From: UBA6821 sp044236545
GTDB taxonomy: Bacteria > Verrucomicrobiota > Verrucomicrobiia > Chthoniobacterales > UBA6821
Assembly (NCBI GenBank): GCA_044236545.1
Contig: JBIIGI010000002.1
Span: 10,213-74,212 of the forward strand
Reading direction: 5' to 3'
Length of the DNA: 64,000 nt
Each line of letters starts with the position of its first letter. Within the stretch, counting starts at the first letter, position 1. Shown piece after piece: positions 1 through 8,756 of this stretch. Under the pieces are notes generated by a model. That model saw only the letters and a list, made by a program, of their open reading frames with translations. It ran no database searches and was not told where the DNA came from. The position numbers and the translations under genes are program-made.

Positions 1-363
1 GGATGGAACTACCGGAAGGCGGAGGAGAAAGCGGCATCCATCCTTGAGAATCTGGGGCTTGGAACACGCCTCCGATCCTTCCCCAAGCAGCTTTCCGGTG
101 GCCAGCAGCAGCGCGTGGCGATCGCTCGCGCCCTTGTGCATGAACCGAGGCTGATCATCTGCGACGAGCCGACCGCCTCGCTCGATGCCAAGACGGGACA
201 CCATGCCCTCGAGTTGCTCAAGAAAAGCGCCTGCCGTCCCGACCGCTGCGTCATCGTCGTCACCCATGACAGCAGGATTTTTTCCTTCGCCGACTCGATC
301 GCTGAGATGGAGGATGGCAGGGTGATCAAGAGTTGTCCCGCCGCCGAGTACCACCATGCTTAA
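1..363 (+). CDS. ABC transporter ATP-binding protein (DevA/MacB-like), 5' partial
   Basis: C-terminal 120 residues of an ABC ATPase that runs in from before the window. The reading frame is open from base 1. Visible are the signature motif LSGGQQQRVAIARAL, a Walker B LIICDEPT and an H-loop histidine in VVTHD. The Walker A part lies outside. This three-motif layout is typical of small exporter ATPases such as LolD, MacB or DevA. The stop codon overlaps the start of the next gene, a HlyD-type membrane-fusion protein, by 8 bases, so the two form one operon and probably one tripartite efflux system that moves a lipid or peptide across the envelope. The permease is not in view and may lie upstream. 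Family assignment is firm; the substrate is unknown. Confidence 0.93.
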   Translation, partial: GWNYRKAEEKAASILENLGLGTRLRSFPKQLSGGQQQRVAIARALVHEPRLIICDEPTASLDAKTGHHALELLKKSACRPDRCVIVVTHDSRIFSFADSIAEMEDGRVIKSCPAAEYHHA

Positions 364-1363
364 ACGTCTCTCCATCCTTCTGGCCCTCCTTGGGATTATC
401 GCCGTCACGCTGCTCGTCCTCAGGCTCAAGAAACCGCTGCCGACGCCGATCCCGCTGGTCGAGCCCTCGCGCGCGCCCTACGCCGATTCGATCGGGGCCC
501 GCGGCCTCGTGGAGGCGGTCAACGAGAACGTCATCGTGGCCCCGATTCTGCCCGGGCTGATCATGGATATCTACGTGAAGGTGGGGGATCAGGTGAGAAA
601 GGGGGATCCCCTGTTCCGTCAGGACACCCGGGACGCCGAGGCGAAAGTAGCGGCTCAGCAGGCCCAGGTTGTCCTGCTGGAGGCGCAGGTCAAGGAAGCC
701 GAGGTCAAGGTCGAGGACAAGAAGGATGATCTCGCTCGAGCCGACCGGCTTCTCGCACAGCGGGTGATCAGCGAGGATGTGCAGAAGCGCAGGTACTTCG
801 ACCTGCAGGCGGCTGAGTCGGGACTGGGTTCCGCGCGCGCGAATCTCCTGCTGGCACGGGCCCAGTTGACTCAGGCGGAGGTGAATCTCGATCTCCTTAC
901 CGTCCGAGCGCCGCGCGACGGTGAAATCCTTAGGCAGAACATGCACGAGGGTGAGTATGCGGGCGTCTCCCCTTCCGATGCGAACGCACCCTCCCTCCTG
1001 CTCGGGGAAACAGATAGACTGCAACTCCGCGCCGACGTGGACGAGGACAGCGCCTCCCGGGTCATTGCCGGGGCTCCGGCGGTCGCCTACATCAAAGGGA
1101 TGCGCTCCGACGCGATCCCGCTCCGCTTCGTCCGGATCGAGCCATACATCACCGTCAAGAAATCACTTACCGGTGACAGCACCGAGCGCGTCGACACCCG
1201 CGTCCTGCAGGTGATCTACCAGTTCGACAAGACCAAGGTGCCGGTCTATGTCGGTCAGCAGATGGATGCCTTCATCGACGGGGCTCCTCAGTCAACGAAT
1301 GCGACCCCTCCCCGCGAAAACACCAACTCCGTCATCATCCTGCCATCATCCGCAAATCCCTGA
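356..1363 (+). CDS. HlyD-family periplasmic adaptor of an ABC exporter (DevB-like)
   Basis: A 335-residue membrane-fusion protein. An N-terminal membrane anchor (about residues 4-24) is followed by a lipoyl-like half motif around residues 55-95 (GLIMDIYVKVGDQVRKGDPL), a long alanine- and glutamate-rich coiled-coil hairpin (about 100-190), the second lipoyl half (TVRAPRDGEIL) and a beta-barrel region. This order is that of HlyD/DevB adaptors that bridge an inner-membrane ABC transporter and an outer-membrane channel. The start overlaps the upstream ATPase by 8 bases, indicating translational coupling. DevABC systems export glycolipids in cyanobacteria; a lipid substrate here is only suggested by the lipid-related genes that follow. 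Confidence 0.9.
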   Translation: MLKRLSILLALLGIIAVTLLVLRLKKPLPTPIPLVEPSRAPYADSIGARGLVEAVNENVIVAPILPGLIMDIYVKVGDQVRKGDPLFRQDTRDAEAKVAAQQAQVVLLEAQVKEAEVKVEDKKDDLARADRLLAQRVISEDVQKRRYFDLQAAESGLGSARANLLLARAQLTQAEVNLDLLTVRAPRDGEILRQNMHEGEYAGVSPSDANAPSLLLGETDRLQLRADVDEDSASRVIAGAPAVAYIKGMRSDAIPLRFVRIEPYITVKKSLTGDSTERVDTRVLQVIYQFDKTKVPVYVGQQMDAFIDGAPQSTNATPPRENTNSVIILPSSANP

Positions 1364-1417
1364 TCCCTGCCGGCAGGGATATCCGCAGGCAGTTCGGCTC
1401 CCCGTTCCCAGCGACTC

Positions 1418-3031
1418 ATGACAGAACCGAAGACATTTGGCAGCCATGGCCCCGATCCCGCAAGGCGAACCGACCTCGACGCTCTGCGCGGCGTCGCGAT
1501 GATCCTCGGAATCGTCCTGCATGCCTGCCTGAGCTTTTTCCCCTGTCCCTGGCCCGTTCAGGACACAAGGCAGAACGGACTCTTCTTCCTGCCCTACGCG
1601 GTGATCCACATGTTCCGCATGCCGCTGTTTTTCATCATCAGCGGCTTCTTCACGATGTTCATCATGCAACGGCACGGACTTGGCGGAATGATCCGCCAGC
1701 GGGTGCAGAGGATCCTCCTCCCCCTGCTACTGGCCCTGCTCACGATCGTCCCCGTGGACAATCTCCTGACGCGCGAGGGGCGGATGATGCGCGCACAGGA
1801 CCCGGCGAAGAAAACCCCGCTCGTCCAAGCGATTCTCGCCGGCGATCAGGCGGCCGTCATTCGCCAACTTGACATGGGGACATCCGTCAATCAGGAAGAT
1901 CCGGCCTACGGCCTGACGCCCCTCTGCTGGGCCTCGCTTGCGGGGAACGACAAGGCTGTTTCCCTCCTGCTGGATCGCGGGGCCGATACGCGGGGTGGGG
2001 ATAAGGAGGGCAACACCCCTCTCCATCAAGCTGCCCTTTTCTGCCATCCCTCGACGGTACGGTTGCTCCTGGAACACGGCGCGGAACCATCCGCAAAAAA
2101 CAAATACGGATGGACCCCGGCCGGCTATTGCGGGTCGGCCTTGGGACTCAAGACGGCTATGGCTGAAAAGCTGGGACTGATGCTTTTGCCTGATCGGGAA
2201 CTACGCATCCGCATGCGAGAGACGTTGGTCGTCCTCTCGCCCCGAACGGACGCAACCTCGTTTTCCTCGTGGGTTGATCGCGTGGTGACGAATTACAGGG
2301 CCTTTTTGGTCTCGGACGGATTTCTGATCCGTGTCGGCAGTTATTCTCTCCATCTCTTTGATGAGCCATTGCTTGACCACCTCTGGTTCCTCTGGCTCCT
2401 GCTCTGGTTGGTGGCTGGCTTTGCCCTGGCCGTTAAGGCGGGGTTTTCTCCCACGGGTCGCCTGCTCTGGTTGATTCCACCCCTGACCGTGATCCCGCAG
2501 GCATTCATGGGATCGGCGGTCGGGCCCGATCTCTGGTTTGGCCCTATCCCGGCGCCTCATCTCCTGCTCTACTACGGCCTCTTTTTCTGGTTCGGGGCCG
2601 CTGTTTTTTCCCGCGATGGCATGACAACCCGGATGGGGAGAGGATGGCAGTTTCTTCTTCCGCTGGGCCTGCTTGTTTTCCTTCCCTTGGCATTGAAGCT
2701 GGTCGGCAACCGCGAAGCAGGGTCGATCGTGCAATGCACTTATGCCTGGGTTGTCTCCCTTGGGGTGATGGGCCTGTTCGGCCGTTATTGCAGTCAACTT
2801 GGCTACCGTGCACGGTGGTTCTCCGATTCCGCCTACTGGATGTACCTTGCCCACCTCCCGCTGGTTCTGGCCATCCAGATCGCACTGGTGCGCCTGCCAT
2901 GGCCGCCTTCGGTGAAGTTTTTCTTGGTGATGGCGGTCACCGCCCTCCTGCTGCTTGTCTCCTACCGCTGGTTGGTCCGCTACACCTGGATCGGCACACT
3001 GCTCAACGGCCCGAGAAAGTTGCCGTCATAA
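1418..3031 (+). CDS. Acyltransferase family 3 membrane protein with inserted ankyrin repeats
   Basis: A 537-residue polytopic protein. The N-terminus matches acyltransferase-3/OpgC-type enzymes (RTDLDALRGVAMILGIVLHA, with the typical Arg-Asp-Leu-Arg-Gly and His), then hydrophobic segments at about residues 45-75 and 90-115. Between residues about 128 and 245, where the family has only a loop, there are about three ankyrin-like repeats (for example TPLCWASLAGNDKAVSLLLD and TPLHQAALFCHPSTVRLLLE). The remaining membrane segments resume at about residue 320 and continue to the C-terminus. Such enzymes O-acylate or succinylate sugars at the inner membrane. The frame is unbroken across the insertion, so it is a real domain insertion rather than two genes. 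No clear ribosome binding site is seen upstream; the start was chosen because it just precedes the conserved block. Confidence 0.85.
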   Translation: MTEPKTFGSHGPDPARRTDLDALRGVAMILGIVLHACLSFFPCPWPVQDTRQNGLFFLPYAVIHMFRMPLFFIISGFFTMFIMQRHGLGGMIRQRVQRILLPLLLALLTIVPVDNLLTREGRMMRAQDPAKKTPLVQAILAGDQAAVIRQLDMGTSVNQEDPAYGLTPLCWASLAGNDKAVSLLLDRGADTRGGDKEGNTPLHQAALFCHPSTVRLLLEHGAEPSAKNKYGWTPAGYCGSALGLKTAMAEKLGLMLLPDRELRIRMRETLVVLSPRTDATSFSSWVDRVVTNYRAFLVSDGFLIRVGSYSLHLFDEPLLDHLWFLWLLLWLVAGFALAVKAGFSPTGRLLWLIPPLTVIPQAFMGSAVGPDLWFGPIPAPHLLLYYGLFFWFGAAVFSRDGMTTRMGRGWQFLLPLGLLVFLPLALKLVGNREAGSIVQCTYAWVVSLGVMGLFGRYCSQLGYRARWFSDSAYWMYLAHLPLVLAIQIALVRLPWPPSVKFFLVMAVTALLLLVSYRWLVRYTWIGTLLNGPRKLPS

Positions 3032-3047
3032 CCAACCTGTCCCCCGC

Positions 3048-4325
3048 ATGCACATCGGCCTCGCCTGTCCCGAACTTTCCGGTCACCTGAATCCGATGAC
3101 GACGCTGGGCCGCGAGCTTGTGCGGCGGGGCCACCGTGTCACGGTGGTGGCACGCCCCGATGCGCAGTCAAAAGCCCTCTCCGCCGGACTGGGCTTTGCC
3201 GCCGTCGGGAAAAACGAATTTCCACGCGGAGCGATTGCGGCCCAAGCCGCGATGCTCGGCGGCATGACAGCCGGGAAAGCGCTACGCTACACGATCGGGA
3301 TGATGCGCTCCGCGGCCGAGGTCACACTCCGGGACCTCCCTGCCGTCTGCCGTGAAATCGGGATCGAGGGACTGCTGGTCGATCAGGTCAATCCTGCCGC
3401 AGGCACGGTGGCCGAGATCGAAGGACTGCCCTTCGTGAAGGTGGCCAATGCCCTGGCACTCAACCGTGATCCGGCGTGCCCCCCGGCAGTCCTCCCGTGG
3501 CGTTATCATCCGGGACTGCTCGCCCGCATGAGGAATGGCGCGGGCAACTGGTTCCTCTACCGCGTGACAGCGCCAATACGGGACGCGATCAATGAAGAAC
3601 GCATCCGGCATGGCCTCGCGCCGCGGATCGACGAGGAGACTCCGGCATTTCTTGCGGAGATCGCCCAGCAGCCCGCTTTTTTCGATTTCCCAAGGGCCCG
3701 CCCCGAACCGTTGCTGCACTTCACCGCTCCGTGGCACGCGTCCGCGGGCGGCAGCGAGGTGCCGTTTCCCTGGGAGCGTCTCGACGGGCGCCCCCTTGTG
3801 TATGCCTCGCTGGGAACGCTGCAGAACAGGCTTTCGGGGATGTTCGCGACGATCGCCGAGGCAGTCGCGACTTTGGACGTTCAGCTCGTGATCTCGCTCG
3901 GTGCCGCGGACCAGGATGCCGCGGCGGTGGCGGCACGCTGCCCCGGAAATCCGATCGTCGTGCCGATCGCTCCCCAGTTGCGGCTTCTTGAGAAGGCGGC
4001 GCTGGTGATCACGCACGCCGGCCTCAACACGGCGCTCGAGTCACTAGCGCGCGGCGTGCCGTTGGTCGCCATCCCGATCACCAACGACCAACCGGGTGTC
4101 GCCCGCCGACTCGAGTGGCTCGGGTTGGCCGAGGTCGTGCTTCCCGGCCAACTGACCGCGACACGGCTGCGTCAGGCTGCCGGACGGGTTCTCCGCGATC
4201 CGGATTACCGCAGGCGTGCCCGGGAACGGGCTGCGGAGATTGCACGGATCGACGGCGTGGGAATGGCGGCCGATATCGTTGAGCAGGCTTTTCGCACACG
4301 GGAGCCGGTATCGGCGGGTTCATGA
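3048..4325 (+). CDS. UGT/MGT-family glycosyltransferase (GT-B fold)
   Basis: A 425-residue glycosyltransferase of the family that includes macrolide, sterol and zeaxanthin glucosyltransferases. The N-terminus (MHIGLACPELSGHLNPMTTL) is the usual first strand and GHLNP loop of the acceptor domain. The C-terminal half has the donor-binding motif THAGLNTALESLARGVPLV followed by IPITNDQP, placed as in the UGT signature. The start at 3048 was chosen over an upstream in-frame start at 2955 because the family fold begins exactly here and the longer form would overlap the acyltransferase. The acceptor is unknown; lipid or carotenoid is plausible from the neighbourhood. It converges with the MFS gene downstream. 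Confidence 0.88.
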   Translation: MHIGLACPELSGHLNPMTTLGRELVRRGHRVTVVARPDAQSKALSAGLGFAAVGKNEFPRGAIAAQAAMLGGMTAGKALRYTIGMMRSAAEVTLRDLPAVCREIGIEGLLVDQVNPAAGTVAEIEGLPFVKVANALALNRDPACPPAVLPWRYHPGLLARMRNGAGNWFLYRVTAPIRDAINEERIRHGLAPRIDEETPAFLAEIAQQPAFFDFPRARPEPLLHFTAPWHASAGGSEVPFPWERLDGRPLVYASLGTLQNRLSGMFATIAEAVATLDVQLVISLGAADQDAAAVAARCPGNPIVVPIAPQLRLLEKAALVITHAGLNTALESLARGVPLVAIPITNDQPGVARRLEWLGLAEVVLPGQLTATRLRQAAGRVLRDPDYRRRARERAAEIARIDGVGMAADIVEQAFRTREPVSAGS

Positions 4326-4349
4326 CTTCTCTAGTCACCTGACCCGAGT

Positions 4350-5567
4350 TCATTGGACAATCGTGATGTCTCTGCGTCGTCGTGACGTCAGCAAGACGAC
4401 AACAAGGGCCATGGTGCTGAGTCCTGCAAATCCCGCCACCAGCGGAATGACCGTACCCTGATAAAGGAGACCGATACAACCACCGCACAGAATGGCTATG
4501 GCGGAAGAGAGCGTGCCTGAAATTGCAGCTCCCATTCCGGCAACGCCCCCCAAGGGATCCATGATGATGGCGTTGAAATTGGCGAGCAGCAATCCGCTGA
4601 AAAAGCATCCTGTAAACAGAAAAAGCGCCAACGCCCAGATCGGCGGATGCCCTTCCAACAAGAGGCACACTCCAAGGAATAAACCCGAAATGATCACCAG
4701 CATCCGCAATGCCAGCGAGGATAGCCGTCGCATGCCGCATAGGTTCACCAGCCTGGCGTTCACAACCATCGCCAGTGCGAAACCGGATGCAAAAAATGCA
4801 AACCAGAGCGGAAAATGCGCACCCTGTGCATATTCCTCGGCAAAGATCTGCTGCGAGGTGTTGAGATAGATGATGAAGATGCCGTAGTTGAGCCCGGAGG
4901 CGATGGTGTAACCCATGGCTATCGGATGGCGCAGCACCTGCCCGGCAGCATTCACCAGTGCGGCGAAGGAGAAAGGCCTGCGGTTTTCGGGAAGAAGTGT
5001 CTCTTCCTGGCGGCACCACAGCCAGATTCCTGAAAGAACACCACAGATCAGAAATCCCACAAAAATGGCGCGCCAGCTCGCGATAAGCAGCACGAGTTGC
5101 CCAATGCCGGGAGAGAGCATCGGCACCAGCAGAAACACCAAAATGACGAAAGACATCACCCTCGCCATTGCGGCACCCGAATGCCTGTCCCGCACCATGG
5201 CGACGGATATATAGCGTGGAGCCGCCGCCCCGAACCCCTGCAGGAACCGGCCGACCAGCATCATTCCGAAGCTTTCTGAAAGCAGGCAGGCCAAGGAGCC
5301 CAAGGAATAGAAGACGAGGCCGATGATAATGGCCGGCTTGCGGCCCAGCGAATCCGACCATGGTCCATAAACCAGCGTTCCGACCATCAGACCCGCGAAG
5401 AACGTCGTGATGATGAACTGCCGGCTGTTCGGATTAGCCGCCCCCAACTCACGGGCCATCAGGCCAACGGCGGGCAGCATGGCATCGATCGAAATCGCCG
5501 CGACGGCGTTGAGGAAGGCCACCAGGATGATGAACTCGACGGATGAACGGCTTCTCTTCCCGGTCAT
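4350..5567 (-). CDS. Bcr/CflA-type MFS drug-resistance transporter
   Basis: A 405-residue major-facilitator protein with about 12 hydrophobic segments. The N-terminus (SIDAMLPAVGLMARELGA) and the loop 2-3 motif GPWSDSLGRKPAI match the Bcr/CflA subfamily, which exports bicyclomycin, chloramphenicol and similar small molecules by proton antiport across the inner membrane. It is the last gene of the minus-strand run that begins with the glycosyltransferase and desaturase, 65 bases after the phospholipase D-like gene. It could export the product of that pathway or protect the cell from it; this is inferred from position only. Confidence 0.88.
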   Translation of the reverse strand: MTGKRSRSSVEFIILVAFLNAVAAISIDAMLPAVGLMARELGAANPNSRQFIITTFFAGLMVGTLVYGPWSDSLGRKPAIIIGLVFYSLGSLACLLSESFGMMLVGRFLQGFGAAAPRYISVAMVRDRHSGAAMARVMSFVILVFLLVPMLSPGIGQLVLLIASWRAIFVGFLICGVLSGIWLWCRQEETLLPENRRPFSFAALVNAAGQVLRHPIAMGYTIASGLNYGIFIIYLNTSQQIFAEEYAQGAHFPLWFAFFASGFALAMVVNARLVNLCGMRRLSSLALRMLVIISGLFLGVCLLLEGHPPIWALALFLFTGCFFSGLLLANFNAIIMDPLGGVAGMGAAISGTLSSAIAILCGGCIGLLYQGTVIPLVAGFAGLSTMALVVVLLTSRRRRDITIVQ

Positions 5568-5632
5568 GTCGCGCGTCTCATCATGGGGAGTGGATCCATG
5601 TTCCGAGTGATGGATATGGTCGGCAAGATCCC

Positions 5633-7054
5633 CTAGGACCCAATCAGATGAAGGGCGCCGGGCGAGGAGTTTTCCCAGAGAGGATTCCAGTAGGAACGGA
5701 GCAACCCGGCGGCGACTTCGGGATCCTCGATGACGTAGCCGAATTCCTGGAGGTTGTGGGGATAGATGTTGTCGGAGCCGAGGTGAAAGGTCCGCTCATC
5801 GATCATCCAGAGCTTTGCATGGGTGGTGACCTTGATCTTTTCCCCTTCAACCTCCCAGGCATCGATTCCATGACGGAAGCGGATTGGTGCAATCATGAGG
5901 CTGCCGGTTAGCTTACGGGATCCGATCCTCTTTCTGAACTCCTCGATCACACCCTGTGGAGTCTCCCCGAAGGAGTAGTGCCCGCCGCTTCCGGAGAGGC
6001 CGCCAGGCTCGGTGACGATGATCTTCACATCGAGTTGTTTCCCGGGATCGGTGAGACCGTCGATCAGAACCTCCATCACCTGATCGGGCCAGACACTCGG
6101 GCCGTTCCACCGCAGGGCAAAGTCCATCTGGCTGATCAGAATCGATCGTTCAGCTAACCGGAAGGCGGCTGCTGCGGCTCCCGCGGCGGGATTCGGGAAT
6201 GGCTCGTTGGTCAGGATGCCGTGTCCATAGCGCGCCAATGCGAGGGCTGGTACGCCCCCCTCGGAACCGGCATCCAGCTCAACGGGGGAGGGGGTGCTTC
6301 CCTCCGTGATGACGCCGGATTCCCATCCGACAGCGAAGGCACGCGGCGCTTCGGGCGCATTGTGCAGGTTGTTTGTGACCCATTCCCAGAGGCGGTTGAG
6401 ATAGAAATGGGTCTCAAGTGCACCGTGCCCGGTCAGGAGTGCGGAAAGATCGTGCACGGGTCCCCCGGCGAAATAGTCGCCCGACCAGAGATTGTGGCCG
6501 CCCACAATGCAACTGCGCCCGTCCGCCGCCACGATCTTGGCATGATTCCACGACGATTTCAGCCCGTCGATGCAGGTGAACATCCGGCAGACATGGATGG
6601 TGAGGAGGCAGGTCCGCGGATCAAGATTCCGGGTGAGGCGACGGAGCATCTCGACCAACCCCTCGTTCGTTTCACGGGAGTAGGGATTGTTCCCGAAAAG
6701 AATCCTCACGGTTGTGCGCTCGCCGCGCGCGGCCATCCGCTCCAGCCCCCGGGAGATGGCATCCAGGAAATGCCCCGAGGCGTAGGGCTCGAGCGAGGAG
6801 ATGTCAACGAGCCTGGTTCCCGAGGCGACCGTCTCCTCGATGCATTCCAGCAGACGCCTTCCGGAGGGCGTCAGGAATTCGGTCCACGCCGCGCAGTCTT
6901 CCCCCCAGACGCCGGGAGTCTGAAGGAGTTCCAGCGAATCGAAAGCGCACCTGCGGATACCGGGTGCCTTGCTTTCCTCGGGAGCGAGACTCGCAGCGAT
7001 GGCTTCAAGATGGGGAGTGGCGACACGCATGGGAAAATCAGCCGATGGTTTCAA
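5633..7054 (-). CDS. Phospholipase D-like protein with two HKD motifs
   Basis: A 473-residue protein with both catalytic motifs of the PLD superfamily in canonical HxK(x4)D spacing: His171-Lys173-Asp178 followed by GGHN, and His412-Lys414-Asp419 followed by GSDN. Members cleave or transfer phosphodiesters (phospholipase D, cardiolipin synthase, or eukaryotic-type PLD-like proteins). There is no obvious signal peptide or membrane segment. The first ATG (7054) overlaps the preceding gene by 17 bases; an alternative ATG at 7030 would give 465 residues and a 7-base gap, and either is possible. Its place in a run with desaturase, PlsC and P450 suggests action on a phospholipid. Confidence 0.85.
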   Translation of the reverse strand: MKPSADFPMRVATPHLEAIAASLAPEESKAPGIRRCAFDSLELLQTPGVWGEDCAAWTEFLTPSGRRLLECIEETVASGTRLVDISSLEPYASGHFLDAISRGLERMAARGERTTVRILFGNNPYSRETNEGLVEMLRRLTRNLDPRTCLLTIHVCRMFTCIDGLKSSWNHAKIVAADGRSCIVGGHNLWSGDYFAGGPVHDLSALLTGHGALETHFYLNRLWEWVTNNLHNAPEAPRAFAVGWESGVITEGSTPSPVELDAGSEGGVPALALARYGHGILTNEPFPNPAAGAAAAAFRLAERSILISQMDFALRWNGPSVWPDQVMEVLIDGLTDPGKQLDVKIIVTEPGGLSGSGGHYSFGETPQGVIEEFRKRIGSRKLTGSLMIAPIRFRHGIDAWEVEGEKIKVTTHAKLWMIDERTFHLGSDNIYPHNLQEFGYVIEDPEVAAGLLRSYWNPLWENSSPGALHLIGS

Positions 7055-8756
7055 CGACGGAATTGATCAGATTCGCGAGGTGGTGTCTGTCTCCGAGGCG
7101 GCTCTTCACGTCCGCCGCCAGCGGACGCAGAAACTCGATCGACTCCTGGAGCGTGGCGTGCTGCGGATAACCCTCGATCCTTTCCAGAGGAACCCCAGGC
7201 TCGCCGCAGAGATGCTGAAGAAGGAGGACAAGCCAGCGGAATCCCTTATCCGTCTCCATTTCCGGGTGCTTTTCGAGCAGGTGCAGGAGGCCCTTTACCT
7301 CCGTGTGGATGGTGTGATGCACGTCCGCGGCGACCGCCGAGCGGAAGCCGGACTGGGTGCTGAGCGAGGCAAACTGCTGCCGGTCGATTCGGATCACCCG
7401 GAGCGTTGCCGGACGGCGCACGCCAGTGGTCGCGAGTTCGCGGCGGTTACCCAGCAATCCAAGATCCCCCAGAACTGCGGGACCCGAGATCTCATGGACA
7501 ACCTCGACCTCCGACCCTGCCATGCAGGAATCCGACTCGTCTTCTTCCGAACAGCTGATGATCAGGGGTTCGCTCGACTCCAGGATCACCACCATCGCTT
7601 CCGAGACCTCACCCTGCCGAAGAAGCGGCTTCTCGGGCGTGAGATGGATCGTCTCAATCTTGTAGGAGGAGGCCGGATCGTCGATCGCATGGAGCAGGAT
7701 GGCTCCCATCAGTTTGCTGTCCGTGTGGGTGCATGGTATTTTTTCATAGGCCTCCCAGAGTGCCGCCACATCCGGTCGCTCCATAAGCTCCTCCCTGAGT
7801 CGCTGGCGTGCGGCCTTTTTGGCCGCCTTGGCCTTTTCTTGGCGCAACTCCATCCATTCGGCGTAAACCGGCTCCATCTCCTTGAGAACCGAGCGGTCTG
7901 GGAAAAGCCAATTGCGGGAGAGTTCATCAATATGCCGATCGATATGCTCCTCCATGGAGATTCCGGTCATCGCGGCCGTGACCGGAACCATTCGGAGAGC
8001 CGTTTCGCGCGCCATCGCGGTGATCCGTTCGCCGGGGGGATGCGACTTGAAGCGTTCTTCGTAGGCGCGGCAGAACTCGTTCTGGGCATGAAAGTCCTTG
8101 GGCGCGCGGGATAGCCCCGTGGCTTTGCCCGTCTGGTAGAGAATAACGGTGAGGTTTTCACCAAGCCTTTGCCATGTCCGGCTGCCGGGCCGCACACCAC
8201 AGGCGCGGTAACCGCGCATGATGTTGTCCACATAGGAGGCGGAGATGTAGGCGAAGTCGGCCTCGTATCCCGGCATGACTTCGGCGCCGGACTGTCCCTC
8301 GGCAAGATTGAGTATCCCTGAGGGAAGAACAACTCCTGCCACATGATGGCGTAGATTGACCACGCGGATGACTTCATGAAGGAACTTGGAATTCCGCGGC
8401 ATCTTGAAGATCTGGCTGAACTCCCCGGTTCCAAAGAGTCGTTCCCCTGCCCTCAGGTGCCCCCCGTTGCGATAGGTCGTGGCCACGACGGAGCTGGCAC
8501 GAAGGGTCTGGTAAAGCGCCCCCCATCCATAGCCGAGAACGTCGCGCGTATAGTGCCCACGGTAGGCCAGCAGATTCCTGAAGGTGAAGAAACGGGTTAA
8601 TAAATTGAAGAACGAACTCCTGCGACGGTCATTCCACTCCTTCTCGGAAATTTCCGGGATCGGCTGGATCATCTCTGGGGGAATGTAATCCTCGAGCATC
8701 CCGCGGTGCCGGACAGCACCACCTGACTGATGGAAGGGGCATTTTGAGATGTTCAT
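7038..8756 (-). CDS. MpaB/DUF2236-like oxygenase domain fused to a cyclic-nucleotide-binding domain
   Basis: A 572-residue protein. Residues about 80-260 resemble the DUF2236 family (fungal MpaB oxygenase, bacterial latex-clearing relatives): a helix with HHVAG (137-141), an acidic YEADFAYISASYVDNIM stretch (164-180), then the FCRAYEERF helix. The match is pattern-based and divergent. Residues about 366-470 form a cyclic-nucleotide-binding beta-roll (PLLRQGEVSEAMVVILES, then GDLGLLGNRRELATTGVRRP), so activity may be gated by a nucleotide or the roll may be structural. The N-terminus has a CPFH motif. The start overlaps the P450 stop by 4 bases (ATGA), so the two are co-translated. A role in oxidative lipid or isoprenoid cleavage is inferred. 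Confidence 0.6.
   Translation of the reverse strand: MNISKCPFHQSGGAVRHRGMLEDYIPPEMIQPIPEISEKEWNDRRRSSFFNLLTRFFTFRNLLAYRGHYTRDVLGYGWGALYQTLRASSVVATTYRNGGHLRAGERLFGTGEFSQIFKMPRNSKFLHEVIRVVNLRHHVAGVVLPSGILNLAEGQSGAEVMPGYEADFAYISASYVDNIMRGYRACGVRPGSRTWQRLGENLTVILYQTGKATGLSRAPKDFHAQNEFCRAYEERFKSHPPGERITAMARETALRMVPVTAAMTGISMEEHIDRHIDELSRNWLFPDRSVLKEMEPVYAEWMELRQEKAKAAKKAARQRLREELMERPDVAALWEAYEKIPCTHTDSKLMGAILLHAIDDPASSYKIETIHLTPEKPLLRQGEVSEAMVVILESSEPLIISCSEEDESDSCMAGSEVEVVHEISGPAVLGDLGLLGNRRELATTGVRRPATLRVIRIDRQQFASLSTQSGFRSAVAADVHHTIHTEVKGLLHLLEKHPEMETDKGFRWLVLLLQHLCGEPGVPLERIEGYPQHATLQESIEFLRPLAADVKSRLGDRHHLANLINSVVETIG

Noticed and set aside
4078..5361. 427-residue minus-strand frame overlapping the MFS gene
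   Set aside because: Wrong frame of the transporter with low-complexity Arg/His/Gly content and no motif.
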